Below are positions 57,318 to 64,000 of a DNA stretch of 64,000 bases, piece by piece. The DNA is from Methanocorpusculum parvum (GTDB lineage Archaea > Halobacteriota > Methanomicrobia > Methanomicrobiales > Methanocorpusculaceae), in contig LMVO01000046.1 in the NCBI GenBank assembly GCA_002287215.1, positions 1 to 64,000 of the forward strand, in the 5' to 3' direction. Position 1 is the first letter of the stretch. Each line of letters opens with the position of its first letter. The notes under the pieces are model-generated. The model saw only the letters and a program-made list of their open reading frames with translations. It was not told the origin of the DNA and ran no database searches. The translations under genes and the position numbers were made by a program.

Positions 57318-57424
57318 GGACTTACGCGGGGTTATTCTCAATCCAATTCGGGAAGGGTATGGCTGGTGCGGAAGCATGAGAAAAACCAACCGCGAATTGA
57401 ATTGAGAGCACACCGCCTAACTCC
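57318..57424. repeat. 107-bp MITE-like element with 32-33 bp inverted ends
   Basis: Left end GGACTTACGCGGGGTTATTC and right end (reverse complement) GGAGTTAGGCGGTGTGCTC each run into TCAATYCAATTCG. The middle has GGTGCGGAAGCATGAGAAA, a core shared with the longer copies. No coding capacity. Directly behind the T-tract after argB. Confidence 0.7.
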
Positions 57425-57472
57425 TTTTTAAAAATAAATATCCGCCGCATCAATGAAATGGAATTTCGATGC

Positions 57473-57480
57473 ATATTTAT
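57473..57480 (+). promoter_or_regulatory. TATA box and dyad before the small Cys gene
   Basis: ATATTTAT follows an imperfect dyad GCATC..GAAAT / AATTTC..GATGC (57447-57472). Transcription should begin near 57503, which gives a nearly leaderless message if the ATG at 57505 is used. Confidence 0.45.
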
Positions 57481-57504
57481 TACCTGCGGTCCTAGTTCTC
57501 AGTA

Positions 57505-57666
57505 ATGGGTTTTATTTGTCCGATGACACAGGAGAGATGCATGGGCAAACAGTGCAAGTTCTGGCGTGCCGATGCAAAAATCGATAAAAAAGCCGATACC
57601 TTCTATGAGCTGAGCACAGGTGAATGTCTGTTCATCAAACTGGCAAACCATCTGCTCATGAAGTAG
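57505..57666 (+). CDS. Small cysteine-rich protein
   Basis: 53 residues from the ATG at 57505: Cys at positions 5, 12, 17 and 29, with CPMTQERCMGKQCKFW then GECLFIKLANHLL. This C-X6-C-X4-C-X2-W pattern followed by a later Cys occurs in many small archaeal proteins that may bind metal or an iron-sulfur cluster. The ATG at 57541 has a GGAG site and would give 41 residues without the first two cysteines. It ends in TAG. Function unknown. Confidence 0.6.
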   Translation: MGFICPMTQERCMGKQCKFWRADAKIDKKADTFYELSTGECLFIKLANHLLMK

Positions 57667-57769
57667 AAAAGGCCGGATCCTCTTTTTTTATTCCCGGCAC
57701 ACCGACCGCAGGGTCTGCGGATCCGGTGAGATCGAAGATCATCAAAATAAAGGGTTGCCGGCTGACCGA

Positions 57770-59458
57770 TCAGCCGAGAACCAGCATACTGCCAAAGTAA
57801 GTTGCATCGTCCGCAGGCTCCACACATAACAGGACATAGACCTCCTGACCTGTCTTCGGATCTTTGACCAGGGAATACATCAGTCCGCCTCCGTTCTGTG
57901 ACAAAGAGATCACGTCACGCATGACCGACATCCCGTAAGAGTTGCTCATACTCAGCTGGTTCGTGCCCACGAGAGAGGGATCCATCGAATATGCGAGCAG
58001 CGTGCCGTCTTCCGTGACCGCAAACGGATACAGGTTCCCGGCATGCAGAGCGCTTGACGGATCATTGATCATATCCGTAACGGCAGGGATGCCCTCAACG
58101 ATCGTGAGATAATCCATCCCCCGAACCTGACGGACGAGCTCCTCACGCTGATGCCAGTCGACATAGGATCCGTCTGAAAACGGTTCATCGTGCAGGTATA
58201 TGCCCGACGCCAGGAACCATGTATCGTCGACGGCCATCACATAGGAAAGCTTCAGCTCGCTCACGAAATTATTTACCGGGTTTTCGTACAGCGACATCAC
58301 AAATCCTCCTCCGAGATTTGCACGGGCGATCCCTCTCTGGATATACTTGATCCCTGTCGTATCCTGCAGATACCAGCGGTTTTCCCCGATCAGATCAGGC
58401 TGATGGGGCAGAGCCAGGACCGTACCATTCATATCATAGGCGAAAATATACAGTTCGCCGTCGATGAACTCCCCCTTTGGATCATTGAATGCGGCAACAG
58501 CCTCGTTCTTTCCAACTTTATTTGCATACACATAGGCTTTTTCGACAAAATCCTTCAGCTCCTCTACCGAGACATCGGATACGGGGGTCCCCGTGCTTTC
58601 CGGCACATTGTCGGTAAGAACGACCCGCCACTCCTTTTCGGGTCCGATATATGCCGTCCTCCAAACTGCATTGATCTGGGTTTCTTCACCTCTGGATGTA
58701 TCGTAGAAGTGGTACGAGATGTTTCCTGACGCGTTCGTCAGAATGGTGTTCACCATATTCTGGAGTTCGGGTGTCTGATACGAGGGATCATCTGTCAGGT
58801 ATTTGCCGATCTCGACGGTGTTTTCATCATAGAACTTCAGGCCTGACGTATGCGTGACCCATAAGGTATAGCCGTACTCGTTCTTGAGATATTCAGTCAG
58901 TCCGGAGAATAAACTGTCAATATCATAGGAGAGCCGAAGAACGCCGTCATACTCGCCGTTTTTATCATAGACGGGCGTGATGATCATAAGTCCGCGGTCC
59001 CCGTCCTGATACTGGTAGAAATCCGAGACCACGCATGACGGGCCTGCGGCTTCGAGCACCTCCACCGGATAATTGAGCCGGGACTTGGTAACGCCTGGGA
59101 CCCACCAGGGATCGAGATATCTGGTCGTAGAGATCAGCGTATTGTTTCTGTCGAACCTGCCTATCTCGAACGAGAGCGGAAGCTCACTCCGGAGTTTATA
59201 CAGCGCGAGTTCGACCTTTGGATCATCGGCAGGAACACCGTCGAGGAGACGGGCCGTTTCCCACAATGAAGAGGTGACATGCATCATGTCATCCTCAACG
59301 ATTCCGATGACCGGGCGAAGGGCATCGTTCATATCATCGATCTGTTCCTCAGATACGGGCTTCAGATCGCCGGTGCCGGGTAATATGCAGCCGGCAGCAG
59401 ATATGCAAAGCACTGAAAGAAAGAGGAGTGTTATTACTGAAAATGCATGTCGGGCCAA
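57770..59458 (-). CDS. Lipoprotein with Cache-type sensor domains
   Basis: About 562 residues: signal peptide with lipobox AAGC near residue 24, then a double-Cache-like half (GEYDGVLRLSYDIDSLFSGL, YGYTLWVTHTSGLKFYDEN) and two further Cache-like units (LYIFAYDMNGTVLALPHQPD, LYPFAVTEDGTLLAYSMDP with GTNQL). No HAMP, kinase or methyl-accepting part follows, so it is a surface ligand binder without a transducer. The frame opens at GTG 59470; TTG 59458 has GGTGAT 4 bases upstream and begins the signal peptide well. Confidence 0.75.
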   Translation of the reverse strand: MARHAFSVITLLFLSVLCISAAGCILPGTGDLKPVSEEQIDDMNDALRPVIGIVEDDMMHVTSSLWETARLLDGVPADDPKVELALYKLRSELPLSFEIGRFDRNNTLISTTRYLDPWWVPGVTKSRLNYPVEVLEAAGPSCVVSDFYQYQDGDRGLMIITPVYDKNGEYDGVLRLSYDIDSLFSGLTEYLKNEYGYTLWVTHTSGLKFYDENTVEIGKYLTDDPSYQTPELQNMVNTILTNASGNISYHFYDTSRGEETQINAVWRTAYIGPEKEWRVVLTDNVPESTGTPVSDVSVEELKDFVEKAYVYANKVGKNEAVAAFNDPKGEFIDGELYIFAYDMNGTVLALPHQPDLIGENRWYLQDTTGIKYIQRGIARANLGGGFVMSLYENPVNNFVSELKLSYVMAVDDTWFLASGIYLHDEPFSDGSYVDWHQREELVRQVRGMDYLTIVEGIPAVTDMINDPSSALHAGNLYPFAVTEDGTLLAYSMDPSLVGTNQLSMSNSYGMSVMRDVISLSQNGGGLMYSLVKDPKTGQEVYVLLCVEPADDATYFGSMLVLG

Positions 59459-59620
59459 TTCTATCACCACTATTCATATACACATATGGATGTGCAGTAA
59501 TTATAGTTAATCATTAAGGGAGTTACAGACAGCGGGCATTTCAGCATGAATAATCATGATAATTGATGTATACCATTGAAAAAACTGAAAAATAGATAAT
59601 AATGCATTGTCAGAAGACTG

Positions 59621-60337
59621 TTAAGACAGGCTCTTTTTCAGCCAGACCCTCAGAGAATCCAGCTGTTCTTTCGTGTGGAAATAATGCTCGGCGTTTTCCG
59701 CGATCTCAAGGACGGCTGAGTTTTTTTCTGCAAAAGCGGACACTTCAGCCAGCTGGACCAGATCATCGTTCCTGCCGTAAAGAATGCCGGTTGACACATT
59801 CCAGGCGCCGATCGGGTGCGTTTTTACATACCGGCAATAATCCCAGTAGAGGGTTATGCCGACCGGGAGAACGATCTCCTGTTTTTCTTTCAGCATCTGT
59901 TCACTTACCTGAAAACCGGCCATGAGACCGTCGATGATCCGCTCCATACTGATCACGGGAGAGAGAAACAGGCTCTGTTCGAGCGGCAGATCCTGATAGG
60001 CGAGAAGACCGAAATACACACCCATGCTGCAGCCGAAAAAGCTGATATGATCAGAAATTGACCGGGCATACTGATAGACCGCCGTCAGATCGCTCACGCA
60101 CGTATCCGGTTTGCAGGGGTATGTTTCTTTTGACCGTTCCCCGTGTTCGGGAAGATCGAAACTCAGGACCTGGTATCCTTTTTTGACCGCTTGCTCTGCA
60201 AAGATCGCGATCGGCTCATCAGCTTTGTTCGACATGTTTCCATGCGCAGCGATATAGAGGTTTCCGGTAGGTTCTCCCCAGAGGATCGCCGGGATGCTGA
60301 TGGTTGTATTCTGAATGGTGATGGATTTTTGTAACAT
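59621..60337 (-). CDS. Alpha/beta hydrolase
   Basis: A 238-residue serine hydrolase-like protein. The nucleophile elbow is FFGCSMGVYFGL near residue 102 (G-C-S-M-G), with DLPEHGERS as an oxyanion/loop part near 60 and a C-terminal His in AEHYFHTKEQL. It may be an esterase or peptidase. It has no signal peptide. Substrate unknown. Confidence 0.82.
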   Translation of the reverse strand: MLQKSITIQNTTISIPAILWGEPTGNLYIAAHGNMSNKADEPIAIFAEQAVKKGYQVLSFDLPEHGERSKETYPCKPDTCVSDLTAVYQYARSISDHISFFGCSMGVYFGLLAYQDLPLEQSLFLSPVISMERIIDGLMAGFQVSEQMLKEKQEIVLPVGITLYWDYCRYVKTHPIGAWNVSTGILYGRNDDLVQLAEVSAFAEKNSAVLEIAENAEHYFHTKEQLDSLRVWLKKSLS

Positions 60338-60387
60338 TTATCTGCCTGAACAAAAAAAGAAGATCAGGGATATGATCTGAAAAAAGC

Positions 60388-60969
60388 TTATGCCGCCTCT
60401 TTTCCGAGATCGAATGCCTTTTCGTTGATCTGGACGGTCTTTGGCGGAACATTGCGGCGAACCGCTTCGGAAAGGGATTCAGCGGCAAGCGGAAGTTTAT
60501 CCGACGCGGCGCCGAGAAGAACGATGTTTGCCGCAAGGGGATTTCCTGCCTTGGCAGCAATACCCGTAGCATCTACGAGGATCACCTTTGCTTTTCCGGC
60601 TTTCAGTTCCGCCTCGATATCTTCTATTCTTGGGACAGGCTGTTTTCCGGAAAACACCGAGGTCGGGACAACTATCTCGCGGTTCACGACCATCACGCCG
60701 TCGGGTTTGAGGAAGTGCCGGTAGCGAACTGCCTCAAGGACATCGAATGCGATCAGCAGATCTGCGGTTCCCGGAGCGATCAGAGAGCCGAACTTGCCGT
60801 CGATCCGGATGTGTGTTTCCACCGATCCTCCGCGCTGGGACATTCCATGCGTCTCGGCTCCCCGGACATGACGACCCTCGATCACGCAGGCGTCGCCCAG
60901 AACATTCGAGGCAAGGATCGTTCCCTGTCCCCCGATACCGACGATCAGAACATCAAAACTCTTCTTCAT
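60388..60969 (-). CDS. iorB: Indolepyruvate ferredoxin oxidoreductase subunit beta
   Basis: IorB with IorA oxidises aryl pyruvates to aryl-acetyl-CoA, passing electrons to ferredoxin; in methanogens it also runs backward for aromatic amino acids. 193 residues from MKKSFDVLIVGIGGQGTILA; the GGQG motif and GAETHGMSQRGGSVETHIRI are the family marks. It overlaps iorA by 4 bases. Confidence 0.95.
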   Translation of the reverse strand: MKKSFDVLIVGIGGQGTILASNVLGDACVIEGRHVRGAETHGMSQRGGSVETHIRIDGKFGSLIAPGTADLLIAFDVLEAVRYRHFLKPDGVMVVNREIVVPTSVFSGKQPVPRIEDIEAELKAGKAKVILVDATGIAAKAGNPLAANIVLLGAASDKLPLAAESLSEAVRRNVPPKTVQINEKAFDLGKEAA

Positions 60970-62750
60970 TGTCTTGCACCTCCGCGGTGGATCGCGCCCG
61001 CCGGACAGATGTCCGCACAGACGCCGCATCCCGTACAAAGAGCGGTGATCTTTGAAGCGCCGGTCTCATCGGTCTCGATCGCCGGACAGCCGTACTTCAG
61101 GCAGGCTCCGCATTTTGTACATGCTTCCGTATCCACGACATACCGGTTCCGTTTGATCCCGAGCCGCTTGTTCATGATAACGCAGGGCTGTTTGGCGATG
61201 ATGACCTTGACGCCGGGTTTTTCCTTGGCTTCCTTAAGGGTGGCAAGAAGATAGGTCAGATCATACGGATCGACCGACTCAACATAGGAGACCCCGCAGG
61301 CTCTCGCAAGCTCTTCGAGCGAGATCTTCGGCGACTCCTCGCCGGTCGCGGTCAGACCGGTGTTCGGATTCGGCTGGTGACCGGTCATAGCGGTGATCCG
61401 GTTATCCAGAATGATCACGATCTGATTTGTATTATTGTACACCGCGTTGATGAGCCCGTTCACTCCGGTGTGGAGGAAGGTTGAGTCGCCGATCGTGGAG
61501 ACCACATCGGTTCCCGGGCAGGAGTGGGCAATGCCCGACCCGACCGTGATCGAAGCTCCCATGCAGATCGTCGTGTCGACCGCGCCGAGCTGGAGACCGA
61601 GCGTATAACAGCCGATGTCGGACGGGAACACGCCGTCTTTGAAGACCTTCTTCATCGCGTAAAAGACCGAGCGGTGGAGACATCCCGCACAAAGGATCGG
61701 CGGACGGACCGCGACCTGGGTCATTTCCGGCAGGGCAGGGTAGGTGTTTTTGGCAAAACCGGCCTTTTCAAATGCTCCGGCGATAAGGGCAGGAGAGTAT
61801 TCTCCCTCGTGAGGCAGATAGCCGTCGAGTTTTCCGTGAACGACCGTCGAGGATGCGGCCTGGAGTGCCGCTTCTTCGATGACCGGCATAAGCTCTTCCA
61901 CAACGAGGACCTCGGTGTGCTGGGCAAGGATGCCCGAAAGCCAGTTCCGGTCGATGGGATATGCACTGATTTTGATGAACGAGACATCGTCCGGGATGAT
62001 CTCCTCGACATAGGAGATGGAGATCCCTCCGGCGATGACGGCTTTTTTCCCGCGGATCTCTGCAGAGTTGAGACCGGCTTCCACTAAGTATTTTGCGACC
62101 TCAGGCTGTTTTTTCGTGAGGATCGCGTGCAGCGGGCGGGTGTTTGCCGGGATCACGACGTACTGTTTCGGGTTTTTGACAAACTCGCCTTTCCGTGTCG
62201 AAGGCGCGGGCTCACCGAGGCGGACATCCCCTTTCGAGTGGCAGATCCTTGTGGTCGGGCGAAGAAGAACGGGAAGCGCGAACTTTTCGGAGAGTTCGAA
62301 TGCGGTTTTGGTAAAGTCATGCGCTTCCTGGGCGGAAGAGGGATCCAGACACGGGATCTGGGCAAACTTCGCATACATCCTCGAGTCCTGTTCGTTCTGC
62401 GAACTGTGCGCGAACGGGTCGTCGGCTGAAAGAACAACGAAGCCGCCTTTCGTTCCGGTGTAGGACGAGGTCATAAGGGGGTCTGCCGCGACGTTCAGGC
62501 CGACATGCTTCATCGTGACGATCGACCGAAGACCGCACCAGCTTGCAGCCAGAGCATTTTCGAACGCAACTTTTTCGTTAACTGACCATTCTACGTAGTA
62601 CCAGGGGTCTTTTCCGGCACGCAGCCGGTCAACTACCTCGGATGACGGGGTCCCGGGATACCCGGAAACAAAGTCAACGCCCGCTTCGAGACAAGCATGG
62701 GCTATAGCGTCATTTCCAAGGAGGTATTTCTTGGGTGTCTCTTCTGCCAT
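60966..62750 (-). CDS. iorA: Indolepyruvate ferredoxin oxidoreductase subunit alpha
   Basis: A 594-residue thiamine-diphosphate enzyme with its own ferredoxin domain. TPP binding is in GDSTFLHTGVNGLINAVYNN near 412, and two cluster motifs, CTKCGACLKYGCP near 545 and CTGCGVCADICP near 575, close the protein. The start MAEETPKKYLLGNDAIAHA is normal. First gene of the iorAB operon. Confidence 0.96.
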   Translation of the reverse strand: MAEETPKKYLLGNDAIAHACLEAGVDFVSGYPGTPSSEVVDRLRAGKDPWYYVEWSVNEKVAFENALAASWCGLRSIVTMKHVGLNVAADPLMTSSYTGTKGGFVVLSADDPFAHSSQNEQDSRMYAKFAQIPCLDPSSAQEAHDFTKTAFELSEKFALPVLLRPTTRICHSKGDVRLGEPAPSTRKGEFVKNPKQYVVIPANTRPLHAILTKKQPEVAKYLVEAGLNSAEIRGKKAVIAGGISISYVEEIIPDDVSFIKISAYPIDRNWLSGILAQHTEVLVVEELMPVIEEAALQAASSTVVHGKLDGYLPHEGEYSPALIAGAFEKAGFAKNTYPALPEMTQVAVRPPILCAGCLHRSVFYAMKKVFKDGVFPSDIGCYTLGLQLGAVDTTICMGASITVGSGIAHSCPGTDVVSTIGDSTFLHTGVNGLINAVYNNTNQIVIILDNRITAMTGHQPNPNTGLTATGEESPKISLEELARACGVSYVESVDPYDLTYLLATLKEAKEKPGVKVIIAKQPCVIMNKRLGIKRNRYVVDTEACTKCGACLKYGCPAIETDETGASKITALCTGCGVCADICPAGAIHRGGARQ

Positions 62751-62818
62751 ATCTCCATAATGTTTGGCATGATAAGAGAATAAGGCTACGTCAGAGGCAG
62801 GAAATGAATTTCAGAACA

Positions 62819-62826
62819 TATTTATA
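62819..62826 (+). promoter_or_regulatory. TATA box for tRNA-Ile
   Basis: TATTTATA lies 31 bases before the tRNA, the right distance for transcription to begin a few bases upstream of its first nucleotide. Confidence 0.5.
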
Positions 62827-62856
62827 CGGCAACATCCTATGTAGTAAGGTAAAAGG

Positions 62857-62930
62857 GGGCCCGTAGCATAGCTAGGTGGTGCGCCCGGCTGATAACCGGG
62901 AGGTCATGAGTTCGAATCTCATCGGGCCCA
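62857..62930 (+). tRNA. tRNA-Ile, anticodon GAT
   Basis: A 74-base cloverleaf. Acceptor GGGCCCG pairs with CGGGCCC, discriminator A, and no encoded CCA. The anticodon loop is CTGATAA between CCCGG and CCGGG arms (anticodon GAT). D arm starts AGCATAGCTAGGTGG and the T loop TTCGAAT is standard. No intron is seen. Confidence 0.96.
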
Positions 62931-63013
62931 CTGTTTTTCTGATTTTTGTTGTGTTTCTGTGATTTCATTTTTGTTTCTGCAACGCGTGCGCTTCCATGAA
63001 CGTATCGAAAATA

Positions 63014-64000
63014 GGAGTTACGCGGTGGTATCCTCAATCCAATTCGGGAAGGAGTTTGCTGGGCGGGGAGAAGAGAGATTATTTGACCGCGAACTGCAAA
63101 TCAACGATTTGCGAACAAGCGAGGGTCGTAGACCCGAGTCGGAGAGCAAACCGAAGGTTTGCGATCCGGCAAGGGAAGGCCCGCGGCGGGGATCCTATTT
63201 TTGCATTTAGGAGAGGGGATGCTCTTTTTTGCGGGAAAGGGGGACAGGGGCGGAAGGATTTGTCGGCTGAGAGTGTGATTCGGGAAGGAGTTTGTTGGGT
63301 GTGGAAACATGAGATAGAACCAACCGCGTTCGCAAACTTTCAGTTTGCTCTCCGACTCGCTTCGCTCGCTTGAATCGGCGCGAATCCAATTCGGGAAGGG
63401 TAAGGTCGGGTGTGGATACATGAGAAAGAACAAACCGCGAATCGGCGCGAACCGCAAATCAAAGATTTGCTCTCCGCTTCGGGCTTACAGCCCTCGCTTG
63501 AATCCGCCCTACGGGCGAGATAATCGGATTTGCTTATCCTCACTCTCGCAATCCAGCTTCGCTGTCTTGCTCGTCCCTTCATCGGGAGCGGGTTGGACGC
63601 GGAACGCGGACGACCTTAGCGTAGCAAATCTTTAGATTTGCGGGATCGTTCGGGCAAATCCTGTCGCCGCCCCAGCGGCTCCTGTGAGAGAAAAAGGTTT
63701 TTTTTTGATTATATTTCGGGGTGCGGGGAAGTGACTGCGGGGTGAGCCGTTAGGCTCGCCCTCAGCTGAGCAAACCGACGGTTTGCGATCCGGCAAGGGA
63801 AGGCCCGCGGTGGGGCATCCTATTTTCTGAGGCCTATATTTGTTTCAAAGTAGTTTGTTAGGTGTGGACACATGAGAAGTCCCACGGCGTTCACAAATCA
63901 AAGATTTGCTCAGCTAATGGACCTAAAGGTCCCCGCCTCAGCTGAGGTCGTCCGCGTCCAACCCGCCCACTCGCAAAGCTTCACTTTGCTCAGCTAAGGT
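63014..64000. repeat. Repeat mosaic at the window end, no gene
   Basis: Begins with GGAGTTACGCGGTGGTATCC, the family end motif. The core GTGTGGANACATGAGA occurs near 63300, 63410 and 63858. A direct repeat of about 55 bp (with GCGATCCGGCAAGGGAAGGC) occurs near 63150 and 63775. Many short hairpins such as CAAACCGAAGGTTTG and CAAATCAAAGATTTG are scattered. The element probably continues beyond the window. The frames here are shadows of repeats. Confidence 0.7.

Noticed and set aside
63014-64000. CRISPR array in the repeat-rich end
   Set aside because: Repeats are not evenly spaced, vary in length and have no uniform spacers; they are interspersed hairpins.

Overview
This window is archaeal and comes from a hydrogenotrophic methanogen. 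It holds the methyl-coenzyme M reductase operon, archaeal ribosomal and RNA-modification clusters, an Ech-type membrane hydrogenase, CofG (coenzyme F420), the archaeal mevalonate start genes, CTP-dependent riboflavin kinase, Nop5/fibrillarin and the archaeosine precursor genes queDEC. The mix and the order of mcrB-D-C-G-A fit Methanomicrobiales, most likely a Methanocorpusculum. That name is inferred from gene content; no database was searched.

Layout. 1-3253 (minus): mcrBDCGA, cut in mcrA at the window edge. 3744-8629 (plus): a translation/RNA cluster (trmY, pus10, rpl21e, rpoF, DUF655, ksgA, a HemK-like methylase, a small unknown). 8684-16640: catalase, a helicase-TPR fusion with an HTH regulator, hypF with an unknown membrane gene. 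16742-22711 (minus): dtdA-ftsZ-secE-spt5-rpl11-rpl1-rpl10-rpl12, with structured leaders before rpl11 and rpl1. 22713-25253: three tandem DUF1624/HGSNAT-like membrane genes. 25309-29485: cofG, a small membrane protein, a cardiolipin-synthase-like gene, a lipoprotein and a PHP phosphoesterase. 29711-32963 (minus): rps12-rps7-EF-2. 33379-35056 (plus): queDEC behind a leader that can fold as a pseudoknot. 35871-40948 (minus): echABCDEF, with echE interrupted by an in-frame TAG. 41276-44589 (minus): HTH regulator, HMG-CoA synthase, thiolase, DUF35. 44697-50413: ribK, an HTH/DUF2178 pair, an intergenic region with small-RNA-like modules, a YgiQ radical SAM protein, a cation/proton antiporter and DUF2115. 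50486-57290: DUF475, fibrillarin/Nop5, an ADP-ribosylglycohydrolase and argCJB. 57505-62930: a small Cys protein, a Cache lipoprotein, a hydrolase, iorAB and tRNA-Ile. The last kilobase has no gene and is a mosaic of repeats.

How it works together. Mcr makes methane in the terminal step. Ech would couple H2 oxidation and ferredoxin reduction to the ion gradient. CofG supplies the F420 chromophore, HypF matures the NiFe site of hydrogenases such as Ech, and IorAB exchanges ferredoxin electrons with aryl pyruvates. The main open points are the TAG in echE, the queDEC leader, a repeat family that starts just behind gene-end T-tracts, and the small-RNA-like modules near 46.2-46.5 kb.
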